A DNA stretch of 64,000 nucleotides from Amyelois transitella (taxonomy: Eukaryota; Arthropoda; Insecta; Lepidoptera; Pyralidae), in contig NC_083535.1 in assembly GCF_032362555.1 (NCBI RefSeq), forward strand, positions 2,418,001-2,482,000, written 5' to 3'. A program made the position numbers and the translations under genes. A model generated the notes under the pieces. That model was given only the letters and a program-made list of their open reading frames with translations. It was not told the DNA's origin and did not search any database. Positions 1-12,749 of this stretch are shown here, piece after piece. Within the stretch, counting starts at the first letter, position 1, and each line of letters begins with the position of its first letter.

Positions 1-2991
1 GGATCACGGAGAATAAAAGTGCGCCGGCGACTCCCGTTCTGGCTGACATCCCCACCCCTCCCGTTAAGGCGCAGTCGGTTGATGCGCCAGCGCCTCCTGA
101 AAGTCCATTAGACTGGGGAGAGAGGGGCGCGGGAGATGGACTGTCGAATCAACACGATAGTGATTTTGGTGAGCAACACTTTTGATATCCGTAAAATACT
201 GTCAGTTATTATGATTTTCCGCGTAATAGTGGTCATAGGTGTACCCCGAGCTACACATTATGAGACATGATGAGACAATTGAGTCTTGCCGTGTAGTTCT
301 CAAGTTTTTGGAAAGGATTTACTGCATTTCTTTACAGTTGATGTCTCACGAGGCGGCTTAGCGAACACACCGTCGCCTTGTGCAACAGACATGGCTTAAG
401 CTGGGATAGGATTCCCTGTACCAAAGTCACGGAACTCACGAGGCTAAAAAGTGGATTCGTGATGAGAGACCAAGTCCAATACAAACTTGATTTATATAAT
501 CATCAAATATTAAAAATCTCATTTTACGTCATTTCTTACAACTTCCAATCAGATTAGTTTGTAACATAGATTAATTCATTCCCAGATGAGTTTTCGTCAC
601 AAAGTGACAGCTCGACGGACCTAACGGACATATTGAAGACTGATCAGACGGATGCGCAGGCGCCTACTCCTTGCATAGGCAAATGTCGAGCTCTATACAC
701 TTACGAGGCGAGACTCAACGATGAACTCACCTTATCACCAGGTACATATAAACCATAGAAATCTGAATAACATAAGACAACAGAAGTGGTGAATGCTACT
801 GAATGTGACGCCGCAACTGATGGTTATGCTTTACATATGCCCAAAAAAACTGCGTGCTATGCATGACGATACGTAGGTACATATTATTATTACTATAGTT
901 TAAACTAAAATATGGCCATTTCTATTGTCTATTGTTTTTCGTATTCTATAGTTTAAACAACAGAAACCATAGAGCAAAGAAAGAGTTCTGAAGTATTAGA
1001 TCATATTAAGGTCAACCTAAAAATGCGACCGGTAATACGCTAAAATGAGAGAAATGTTATTATATTACGCGTGACAAAATTAATTTTCTAAGCTGCTTTT
1101 CGGCTCTATCAATATTTAGGCTGAGGCAAACAGTATCCCAAAGAAATATAAAACACGAGCTTATCAGAAAAACATAAACCTCTTTAAGTTACAAATAGTT
1201 CTTGAGAAAACTTAAAATAATATTACGGCATGTTGGTAACAAAACAATAGTCACGTCACATACCTAGTTATGAACTTGAACAAGTAATGCTGATAAAGCA
1301 GGACCGTATCTAGCGTAGAATTTATGAAAGGGAAATAGCACAGGGTGGGCAGGGTGGTTGGTAATCATAATTACTGTTAATTCAGTGTATCTGTGTCGAG
1401 GTAATCTTTTTTCTCTCATTATAATGCATTCCCGACTTCATGCATAATTGATGTTTTTTTATATCATTCAAATGTCAATTTAATTTGAGGCCGCGAGGAC
1501 GTTCAAATCTGAGGTATTCGATGTCATAAAAAGACAACATGTGGACACTGTCAAATGATTTTACGGTGGATTGCCTAAAAAATAGTAACGATAATACAAA
1601 TCCATACCAAAACACCGTATACATACATCCACAAAACCACGACCTTTTGCCCGGAGAGATACTTCTTATGCTTCATCCACATTTATAACTCTCTTTAAAC
1701 AAACTCTACGATTTAGGTTCCCATGTTTGCAATGTACTTTTTAAGTATTATTTCATTTTCCAGTCTTTTTCTAAATAGTTTTAGTTCTTTCCTTAGTTCT
1801 TAATTAAACTAAAAACTAAATACCTTATACCATATCAAAAAGGATAGTTTAAATATACCTACTAAAGGTGGAACAAAAATTTAAATACCATTTAATACAA
1901 AAGTCTCTAGCTACGGTCCCGATAACAAGTTATGTATGCGCACATAATATTGACATGTTTCTTACGGCCATTTTGTAGTAAACAATAAAACCGACATAAT
2001 GTATGCCATACCATAGGCGTTTGAAATTTCCTGTCGTTTATGCAACATTTAAAATGTTGCGGTACATTGTATGTAGTTAGTTATTTTCAAATTTATACTA
2101 TTGTTGGTATTTGGTTTAAATTTGGCACCGAGAGAAGGACATTAAGACCTTCAGGACTAACATAAGCTATTCCATTACTGATCATGTAAAGAACACTCGG
2201 TTTTTAGTTCCTTATAAAATTTAATATTTAATAATATTTTTAACAAATTTCGTGACAAAAAGTGTGCTTCATTCCATTTCATCTCTCTACCGTGGTTGTA
2301 GGAAGAGGCAACTAAGGGAATAATTACTTTAATTCAACAACCATGATCCAAGTTGGGTTAAGCCATGAAGACCAGACAGAAGACGATTCGGGTAGAGCCC
2401 TACCTTAGGTAGCATTCCTGGATCTTGGATTCAACGCAACGAAGACATACGGCAGGACGATGATAATAATTAGATAATACTAGCTTCAGCGCGAGGCTTC
2501 GCTCCCGTGGGAAATTTCAATAAAAAAACATTTAGCCTAAACTAAAACGAAGCTCTTTTCTATAGATATAGATATGATTGATGAGATTTGGCACAGATGT
2601 GCCAAATTTCGTGAAAATCAGAACAGTAGTTTTTGAGTTTATTCGTTACAAACATGCAAAAATACATGTATTTTCTCTTTTTATTAGATAGTATAATATA
2701 TTAACAATAGAAGTATTTTCAAGACTGTTGACTCTGTCTACCCCGTAAGGGATATAGACGTGAATAAATGTTTTTTTTTCACAATATATATAAAAATTAA
2801 ATGTGTCTAGTACTTATATAAGAACACTGATAAAAACATGTATGTTTGTATGTATCATATATTTTTTCTTTGCAGGAGACATCATAAACATTCACGACAA
2901 GCAAGGCGACGGTTGGTGGTCGGGGGATATCAACGGATCCTTCGGGATCTTCCCGTCTTCCTACGTCGAGGAAATCACCACTTGCATATGA
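1..2991 (+). CDS. Nost: Nostrin-like SH3 adaptor, 3'-terminal exons (5' partial)
   Basis: Three exons read in one frame: 1-168 (codons in phase from base 3), 586-741 and 2876-2991, with GT/AG at both introns (phase 1 each) and a TGA at 2989-2991. The first exon and most of the second encode a Pro/Ser/Asp-rich linker. The end of exon 2 and all of exon 3 form one SH3 domain: ALYTYEA, then DELTLSPGD, the WW pair in GDGWWSGDINGS, and FPSSYVEEI near the C-terminus. Nostrin proteins have an N-terminal F-BAR domain and one C-terminal SH3 that ends with YVEEL-like residues. They link membrane curvature to dynamin and N-WASP in endocytosis. The F-BAR part must lie upstream of the window. The SH3 call is firm. 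The Nostrin identity rests on the close SH3 pattern and the C-terminal position, and another F-BAR/SH3 adaptor cannot be excluded. Confidence 0.68.
2470..2690 (+). repeat. degenerate copy of the 'TACTAGC...CTTCG' dispersed lepidopteran repeat
   Basis: The segment starts near actagcttcagcgcgaggc, has a conserved core like ttggcacagatgtgccaaat and the phrase 'cagtagtttttgagtttattcgt', and sits in the last intron of the Nostrin-like gene. The same layout (a CCCGC-GACTTCG-like head, 'ATCGGTTCAGTAGTTTTT', then an AT-rich tail) recurs at 16672-16880, 41436-41622, 49270-49560 and 56990-57165. I believe it is the remnant of a nonautonomous or LINE-derived family common in Lepidoptera. The class is not certain. 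Confidence 0.5.
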
Positions 2992-3394
2992 AGCTATTGT
3001 TCTTTCGAGTCATCGATATATTATAGAATGCGGAGAATCTTTGACACGGATCTTTGGATTATAAAAGCTTTCTGTCTCAAGTGTGTACCTCACATAAGTG
3101 AATGAAATATTATAATATATTTATATAAATGAAATAATGTATACTTCATTCACTTCATACAAACTTTTTAAATATGTATAATCACTTCATACACTTATAT
3201 CTGTAATCGTATCACAGGAATCGCAATGGGTATTGAAATTGATGTGGGATTATACCTCTCAAAGAGCTTCAGATGCCAGCTTCTAAAAACATAGAGCAAG
3301 GAACCATGGAATAATTTTTCATTCACTAAGCAACATTAAACAGAAAGCATGAATAAGTCATTTTTTTTCAACAATTTTGAAAGTCATTTTTTTT

Positions 3395-3656
3395 CAGTGT
3401 TTCCCGGCACCACTACAAAAAAGGATAGGACCACTCCATCTCTTTTCCATGGATGTCGTAAAAAGCGACTAAGGGATAGGCTTACAAACTTGGGATTCTT
3501 TTTTAGGCGATGGGCTAGCAACCTGTCACTATTTGAATCTCAATTCTATAATTAAGCCAAATATCTGAACGTGGCCATTCAGTCTTTTTAAGACTGGTGG
3601 CTGTCTATCCCGCAAGGGATATAGACGTGACCATATCTATGTATGTATGCATTTTT
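3395..3656 (+). repeat. family A dispersed repeat, near full length
   Basis: About 260 bp running from the TTTCCCGGCACCACTACAAA head through GGATGTCGTAAAAAGCGACT, GGGCTAGCAACCTGTCAC and CTGAACGTGGCCATTCAG to the tail CAAGGGATATAGACGTGACC with an ATGT-type end. The same blocks in the same order recur more than twenty times in this window on both strands. No coding capacity is visible. It is a nonautonomous mobile repeat whose class I cannot assign. Confidence 0.75.
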
Positions 3657-6600
3657 TTTAATCCGTTCAAAATATACTTTACAAAACGATCAACGGACGG
3701 ACTATCAATACCCAGCCAAAAACGATGAAGCGTGTCATTTTCATAGAAATCTGATTCAACCCAATTATTCATATTTCTGTGTATAAATGACCCTAATCGT
3801 ATGATTACATGAAAGACCTGAATTAACTAAATTATTTTTGGTAAATGTTTAAAAAAGACAACACAATTTTCTCGAGTTATGTTGTAAACATCACATTATT
3901 CTGTGCCTATCTTCAAATACTGGAATTTATTTCACTTTCGTATTCGTAAAGTACTAACAAATCATAAATCTGGTTGTATTTGTAACAAAAATAATGTCAA
4001 CAAAATAGCGCACAGGGCATAGCTAGTAATTTTATTGCTTTAAACCCAACCACTAAATGAATATATATTCTAATAAAATAATATCGTATGCCTGAAAAGA
4101 GAAAATTGTACTATATATAATGTAGTTATTACTTATTATAAATAAGATATATAATTGTTTAGATGCACAATAATTCATTATAATTGTAAATTATTACTTA
4201 TGCGTATCATTAAACCAAAGTGTTGTTTAATTTAAATAAAAATTATGAATTATTTTCGTTTTGTTCACTCTTATTATTCACCGTATTTCAACCAATAAAA
4301 ATTAACGGAATTTTAGAGGCGGTTTGAGAAGTAGGTAAAACAAAAAAAGCCGATGAGATGACAACAAATTATTTATTAAAATAACGTTCTTACAATAAAT
4401 ACAGTGTTGGCAAGAAAGGACTTCTTTGATGGGAAGTCCAAAAATATCTAATTCTAAATTAATTACATGTAATTCATTATTTCCGGTCTTGACAAGAACT
4501 ATACCATGTCAAAATAAAGTGAACACAGTAGTCAAAAAATCTACAAAAATTTACCAATCACAGCGTCCTGTTCTTAGTGGACCTCTTAATTTTCCGAATG
4601 GTCGGTTAATGTACATATTACCACAGCAGACTTTGAAGCAATCTGAATTATATTCAGATAATAACGGATAAAATGTCCCAGCAGATTAAACAAAATTATT
4701 ATTAACCCACACCACACCTCTGAACAAATCCCTGATATAATGGTGGCGGTGCTGATTTTCTTAAATCACAGCTAAATACAGTATCAGAAAAGCCGCCTTG
4801 AAGACAGTTCGAGCAAGAATGAAAATCGGTGTATCGGTTTTTGGTTACTCTCACCTCACATACTTATATAAAAAAAATACAATCTGATATTGCGTCGGTT
4901 AATTTCAAAGGACTCAATTTAATTTGACATGATAAGTTTCGTTTGTGTAGATATATACACAAATTTCTTACGAATCAGGAAAAATATCAAACGACCATTA
5001 AAAATTTCTGTATGCACTGTCTGATAAAATTACAGCAAATTTGCGCAATCGCATTAAGTGCAGTAAACCGAATCGAGTAGTTTTTAATATTTATTTTATG
5101 AGCAATACAAAAACGGCATTCACTTAGTTCCTAATTCCGCCACAAGAGCAACTCATGATTCTTTTTTCAAAAATTTACAGACTTCATTTTTCTTTTTGGA
5201 CGCATTCTAAATCATAAGTTACATACGTCCATATTAAAGTTACCGATATCAAATATTAAGAAAATTTTGTCCCATACGAAATTCGATCCTTACGAATCAA
5301 ACATACAATGTATCCAACATTATTTACATTCTTTTTGCTCTCAGAGCCATCTAGCGGTACTCATACGTTTACAATATCGATGAATTATTCATGAAAATCA
5401 TTGACGCATGATCCTTCTATGTACAAAAACAATTGTTAAATGTCCGATATTCCTTTAAGAGATAAGTTGTTGACCGAGGCAATTTATATTTTTTTTTATA
5501 AATCAAGCCATACAATTGTGATCTTTGCATTTTCAAATAATGATTTATTGCTCGACTCTCAACAACCTACACTGTATATAAGATCTAAACTTTGTTGATC
5601 TAAAATCGTTTGTTCTTTTTGGATCTTTTTGTATTGTGTATTTGTCCAACAAGACAAATACACATATTATTGCCGTAATTAAAAATAAAAACTAAACCTC
5701 CTGGTTGGCGGTCAGACAGGACAAAGTACCGAGCTATTAATAGATAGTATTTAATTCATTCGTCAATGATTTACTTAGCCACTAATAAAATCTTAAGAAT
5801 ACATAAGAGAATCGTCTTTCCCGCCACAAAAATTCTACAACACTTAATTTACTTCAAAACTTTCGTGATTATTATAAGGGATGGATTAATCATATGACCA
5901 ATGTTGGGAAAAGGGCGCATAGAAAAGATTACCATTTTTGTACCTTAAAAGTCTGATACAGGGGTTGGGGTGTTTTCTATGTCGCCTCCTGTACATACGT
6001 CCAGTACAACATTCCGGGGTCTAATGACCATAGTATGATTGACCGGTATTAAGACTATAGTAAAAAATGTAGGTTTGAGAAAGACAAAACTTGGGGAATG
6101 AACATCTATCATGAAATACACTGTGTGCTGATCAATTAATTTGTATAAATTATTTATTATTTTATTTAAAGCAAGTTACAAGCAAGAACACTTTTTTTTT
6201 ACTGGACGTATGCACATATTTTGACCACCTTGGACTAGTATTATCATAATATTTATTACATACAGGTCTTAGATCCGGAATGCACAAGAAAAGAAACGTA
6301 TTACTCCTTAGTTAGAGCAAGATAGTCAGCATTTATCATTTGAAAAAAAAACTATTATACAATCACAGAAATCTGAATAATATTGTCATTATATTCAAAT
6401 TTCTGTTACTTGACTAGTGTAGTAAATTGTTTATGTCGCATCCTTCCCGATTCTAATACCAACACATTGCTAGTAATAAAATCTATATAGAAATACTTAA
6501 TACTGTCAATTTGTTCTATATGAACTTAGCGTTAAGCAGTTAGTTAAGACATATAATACATATTGTCACGTCTTTATATCTAATGGGGTAGACAGAGCCT

Positions 6601-7441
6601 CAGGCAAAGACAATGTGAATCACAATATGTTTTTCCCATTGACACTACTGCGTAGCACAAGAAATAGTCAGAAATATAAGCAAATACTTACACACGAATG
6701 TCTTTAAATATATCCGAATTTGAAAACTTTTATCTTTCAATCTCTAAACGGCTTCTATATCAACATTAAATCATAACATTTCTAAAAACATCCCTATTCC
6801 AGAAATCCATAATTTATCCATTAAACATCTCAACACCAGTCAATATCCCATCACATGAAACATCCCATCACTAAGCCATATTGACACTAACCTCATCATC
6901 TCATCTGATATCATATCATATGAAATTAATCACTAAATCGTCCCAATACCATTATCCTTAAGCAACAAAGTTACCTTATCATATCCCAAAACTATCTTAT
7001 ACATCCCTATTCCATTCCAATACTATCCTTTAGAAAACACTATCACATTCCAAAACTAGCCTAAAATATTCCTTAACTATTATCTATCTCTTTTTGACAT
7101 AATTTTGTTGTTGTGTGGATCGGTAAATCATCCTGGATAAAGTTTTACTTTTGTGATCCCGGTTAATAACAGAACGACTCTATCAATTGCTAAGGCCCGA
7201 TGTCACGTTGACTAGGTATATGTCTTAACATCCCTCTCTCTCCTTCTTTGATGTTAACCGCAGAGTAAGAAAAAGAGGGGAATATATTCTTATTACAGTT
7301 CGTGAATCGACAGATCGTTCACAGATGCCACGCAGTATGTCAATATTACAAACAGAACAGAGTGGATTTTAACACCAGACAAATTTTCAGACGACTTTCA
7401 TCACGCACTAATATTAGCTAATCGTTTTTATACAATTGATT

Positions 7442-7488
7442 GAAGAAACATGGAGAATACAATTTAATAATATTCTCCATGTTTCTTT
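7442..7488. repeat. 18-bp arm hairpin
   Basis: Left arm 7442-7459 and right arm 7471-7488 are inverted copies (17 of 18 matching) around an 11-nt AT loop. It lies in noncoding DNA. It may be a MITE remnant or a structured transcript. Confidence 0.6.
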
Positions 7489-10400
7489 GAAAAGTTGATG
7501 AAATAAATTTGCTCTGTTTTTTTTTTGTTATTTGAAAAAAAATGACTGATGTTTTAAAATGCCACCCGGTATTTAGCGGATCAGAAAGGCTCAATAACGT
7601 ATACTATTAATGTAATACAATTCATGTTTCTTAGACAATTCTTGAATACGTGAAGGCGTCGATTTCATTGCGGACTACTAACACCAACTTACATACCTAT
7701 ATGTTATGTAATGACTACAGAAATCCCTACGGTTTGTCTATACATAATTGTTAGCTTATAATGAAATCCATCCTTATACTTGCTTACCAGAAAATATAAT
7801 TTGTGATCCAACTATACCGTCTACATACAAAAATATGCTGCATTATTTGTAACCAGCAGATTTTTGTTCCTTACTTAATTTTGATAAGTAGTTTAGATAT
7901 TTCTATCACATAGGACATTCGATTCCAATGCATACAATTTACAAATCCCTCGAACCTTCTTATGGGCTAGCGGAAGTACTAATCTTAGCTCTAAGTACAT
8001 TTATTATATTTAGAAATACTACAATAAATAATATGTTTGATTATATTTGATTAAAGTGCCCAAGATCCTATTATAGAAACACAATTGAAATTCCCTGGCA
8101 GCTATGCAAAAAAAAATATGTTCTAGTGTTCTAGCAGTATTAAGATAAATGCGTACTAAATATATATTTTTCGAAGAAGAGTAATCCCAATAAAAAATAT
8201 ACTAAGTGAAAAATTAAAAAGAAAATTCGACTTACAAATGATTCCTTACTATTAATATAACCAGTAAATTCTACCTTCTATGTTTTGTTGAATGACCGAT
8301 ATATTTTTATTGCTATGTATATTGTTTATGACAAAAAGATGGACTGAATCTACCTTTAATATACTTCTTAAAATGTCTATCAATATATTGAGTTTGTGAA
8401 TAATAACACAGTTTAAAACGGTGTATCTAAATATGGAATGATAAGTGCACTTTATTGACAAGTGTTTTATTTTTAGTAAATATCCAAGCAAGCAAATTAC
8501 TTTGAGTGTGTACCTTAGAATAATAATTACGTATCACCGTACTTATTAATTAAAATTTCAGAGCGATTAATGTACTAATTACGGTATTTCTTTTTTAAAT
8601 TTAATTTCTGACTTGAATGCACGAGAAAAATTTAAACCTGAGGCACTTCATATTTTTTCATTGTTTTTCTTTTTTATTTTTACTTAGCAGTATTTGAAAA
8701 AATGTTAACAAAATAAATAACTTTTAAATCACGTAGATCATACTATGAAATAAAAAGAAGTAAATATGTTATACATTGCGCGCCATTAGGCCCTTCAAAA
8801 CCCAGTGTGAATTCAGAGCTAAAGCGAAACAAAGAGGAGTTTACTTTTTACTACGCATACACTTCACAACATAAACCTTCCTTGACGCACACCAGCGCAA
8901 TCGTATAAAAATGGGATGTCAAAATGGGAAAGGGATGTCAAAATAAAACAAAAATTAAATAAATACATAACTTCCATTACAAAAATTAAATTTAACAGAG
9001 TATAACATCAATAAATAAATTGAAATAAATTATTACGGACTGGTTGCGTTTAAACATACATCATGCTTTTAAACACTATTTGACGCATATAATCATCATC
9101 ATCACAATAGCAAAAAAAATTGTAAACATTTTTAAAGAAATAATTGGCTAAAAATACAGCGTAAAAAGCTTACACATACATGCGAACTCTTTTATAACTC
9201 TGTGGCGACCACTAGAAATGAATTTATCGAACAATATAATAGTCTGTGGCGTTCTCCACTGGTCAAAATATAATAGGGTACCTACAAAAAACTTAACGAG
9301 ACTGACTTAAATCAATTCTTACACGAAAACCTATCTTTTTAGTTCAAATTAATTTAAATTTTATCCACGTTCGATACTATTACGCTTCGCAAAACAATAA
9401 TTTATTTTAACCAATTAATTTAATTATACAAATAATAAGCATAATGGCGGCTTTACACCGTAACAATGTAACAATAAGATTTTAATTGACATTTGACTTT
9501 CACATCCCATTTATTTTTATTTGTATTGCCATACTGGATTTGTTTGACTATTAAAACAATCAAAATTTAAAATTTGATAATAAAAGAAAAAAAAACTGAT
9601 GCTTTACTAAAATTGATAACAATAAAACCAGATATTAATTTAAAAAAAATTAAAGCAAGTTATTGCAGTTTTACTTATTTTGAATATATCAAAAATTAAA
9701 TAAGACTAGAAATTGAGCTATCATGTGAATACTTAAACATAGAGAAAAATACAGATTTTTATTATACATATATATATATAATGTACCGCTAAACGTGGCC
9801 ATACTATTTAAACTACGCGGTTTCGCTTATATCAAAATACATAATATATACATCTTACATAATTCGCACATTTACAGACACTATAGGCAGTGAAGTGAAA
9901 ATATTTGTTTTTTTTTATGTCGACCAAAAAATCGTCTATTTTTTTATTATTCATCACAGAATATATGATCATCGAGTTAAGGCTAAGAGCGCCATGTCAA
10001 TATTGATTAAGGAATGTATATGTCCCTAGCAACACCACCTATTTAAGAATTACACCTGGATCACTATTCTAAATTTATCGTCGCTCTAAACCAACAACAA
10101 TTATCGCTTCATATCTAATTAAAACCGTTCGACATAGCTTAGTCTCACTCGTCGCGTTCAGCCGGGTAAGCTAGTTTGATTAGTGTTCAGTGCGAGTAAA
10201 AAAATTTATTTTTACTTATAAATAAACATATACATCTTAAACTTCTTAGTTTAGTTGAAACACTAAACTGTACCGATAGTTACTCCAAACGTCTTTATAA
10301 CAAAGTCCACTCGCACTAAACACTTATCAATGCGATCTTTTTTTAATCTTTGAAAAGAAACAAACCAGTTCACCCCCTTTTTATAGTCGACTAATCGAAA

Positions 10401-12395
10401 AGTCTAACTCAGACGTGCTGCCTAATCGCACTCGCCTACAATACATAATCTAAGATCACTTCACATTTCTAGTATTCACTACGTCGCGGAATAACTTATC
10501 ATCATATATTTCATATACATTATACTTAGTTACATTAAAAAGCTCCCAATATAAACATTTAAGAAAAAGAAAACATTTTTGTGCACTTAGCGCTGTAACA
10601 ACTAAAATAAACTTTGGCCAAATAAATTAACTTATCACACGTTGAATAGAACGGTATGGCCACTTGAGTGCTATGGCTGAATCACATAAAACAAAAAAAA
10701 AATATATTTTTCACAAATGAGCGACACCTAATGAGCAAACACACCAAGCTCTCAACTGGCCATTTACATAGTAAATAAAAAATTAAACATTATATTTAAA
10801 ACAAGAATGCTTAGCATTTATAAATCAGTGCGAAATAAAGTCAACAAACGCGTACGGTTGAACCTCTAAATAATATATTCCAACGTCGTACCCTACTCTT
10901 TTAAAGAGTCACATGAGAACAAATTTTCATAAAATGGTCGTCTAAAAATGGACAGGAAAAGCGTTCCGATATCATCGGCGCACGGAATTTGGCAAGAAAA
11001 TGTTAAGACACAACTACTTTAATCTATGAACCACTAAAATGAGACTTCGAGGGGAAACCGCAAATACTATTTGGCCTTAATAGGTCCTGGGTCCTGGCTC
11101 ACTTATACGACACATGCCCATATGGAAAATAATTTTCATAATTCGTTTATTTTGGCAGTCATAGGCATCTATAAAGGTACATATTTATTGAAATGTGTGT
11201 TTTAGTCACTTTTTCTATTTTGATTTAGTATTATAAATCCGGGCCTTATTATCCACGGCGATCTGTGGGAGTGGGGCCGTATAAGTCAGCTTCAACCTAT
11301 ATTCTATAAAATTTAACCTCATCATTTCGTGAAAGAAGTTCTGACACCGTCAATAAAAATAATATTAGGGATAAAAAGTCTAACCAGCATTTACGAAGGC
11401 TCATTCAAGGATCCTAACAATAACATGCATCAAATTCAGAATTTTAATCGATACTCTAATTCTAATCGATTTGCGTTTGTACGAAAAGCTAAATAAATAA
11501 ATAACAATGTATTACAAGGACTCAGAACCTATCTATTTGTTTGTATTAAAATGACAAATCATTAGGCTTTATTTAACCGTTTTAAGAAGAATACAGCAGA
11601 TAAATATTGTCAATGAAATTACTAATTATTACCGGACATTAAAAAAAATTATAACAAGGAGTCCTCATTCCAAATAGTCATTACGTTCTTACCATTTCAC
11701 AAACGGATAGGTAGGTTCCAAGTTAATTCACAATTAAACACACAATTAAAATATTACAAAAGAATCATTCAATCTTTGAATACATATTTAAAGCAATCAG
11801 AAACAACAACACAACCATTTATTATTGAAAGGAGTTCAAGACCTTTTAATATTTTTACAAAACCAACAGTAAAAGTCAATATGGCAGTGATATCGTGGGC
11901 AAGTCTTATAACGGATTATCAAATTATTACTTTCATAAGGCAATCGTCTATATAGCTACTGAAAAATGAAACTTATGTGATAAAAAGTAATAAAGTATTG
12001 AATAAACTTTTAAGATACTTATCGCTTTTAAAATTTTAAAAACACGTTACTTAGCAAGGCGTTTGAAAACTTATCTTAAAAACATCGGACGACGAAGAAG
12101 CGAAGTCAAAATCTGTGGCAGTTTTTAATATTTAATATAAATTCATCGAAAATCTTAGTCACTTCATTAAAACGTCGATTAAAAGACCTATCTTAATTAT
12201 AATTCTGATAAATAAATCATACATAGGCCTTGAACTCCACACACAAAGTCACAAGTAATAATTAAAATTGAATACAAATTATTCACATTAAATATGATTA
12301 ATTAGGTATATGATAACCACTATAATAATATGGAATAATGAGTGGATTCTCTTACAATAATACTGGATATACAAAGAATTTAAAATAAATCTCAC

Positions 12396-12423
12396 CTCCA
12401 AATACTTCATTCATAATACCAAC
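12396..12423 (-). other. possible 28-nt microexon downstream of the TMEM198 stop
   Basis: On the minus strand 28 nt are bounded by a strong acceptor (pyrimidine-rich ttcttttcag) and a strong donor (GAG|gtgagat). Two uses are possible. The last TMEM198 coding exon has a good donor (CGG|gtgagt) that leaves only three nucleotides after its stop codon, so this piece could be a 3' UTR exon. Alternatively, TMEM198 exon 7 ends in phase 0 and could splice straight to it, giving an open V-G-I-M-N-E-V-F-G and a different C-terminus. No downstream partner exon was identified. Confidence 0.4.
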
Positions 12424-12749
12424 CTGAAAAGAAATGACAATTGGTAAAATAGGTATTAAGGCCCGCTAAATATTTCATTATTTATCGGGTATTATTTACG
12501 ATATTGTATTTATATACGTTCCAAAAATATCATTCATCCTTGGGCCCTGTCTTTTCGATGGTGACTTTCCGATATGATTAAAGGGGATTGATCTTGACAA
12601 TTTTTTTTATAACAAGCATCAGTATTTACGTTCTCAGCTGCACTATGCATACTTCTTTACACTGGGCCTTATTTAATGACATCTGTTGCCGCTCTGGGCC
12701 TTATAACACGTACGTTGCCGCACTGTGCACCGTACAACATACTCACCCG

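Larger units (their letters stand above)
2992..12390. other. gene-free, repeat-rich intergenic stretch
   Basis: I find no exon chain, RNA gene or conserved protein here. It lies between the convergent ends of the Nostrin-like gene and TMEM198, so part of it may be 3' UTR of either. It contains a near-complete copy of the dispersed repeat called family A (3395-3656), fragments of it (for example about 6560-6620, minus), an RTE-type tail fragment (about 1640-1700 just upstream), a small hairpin at 7442-7488, and long AT-rich unique sequence from about 8.1 to 12.3 kb. Open frames at 4426-4671 and 8252-8491 show no recognisable domain. Confidence 0.6.

Noticed and set aside
4426-4671. 81-codon plus-strand frame
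   Set aside because: No recognisable motif, no splice context and AT-rich neighbours; likely chance.
8252-8491. 79-codon minus-strand frame
   Set aside because: Composition follows the AT-rich background, with no domain or signal peptide logic.
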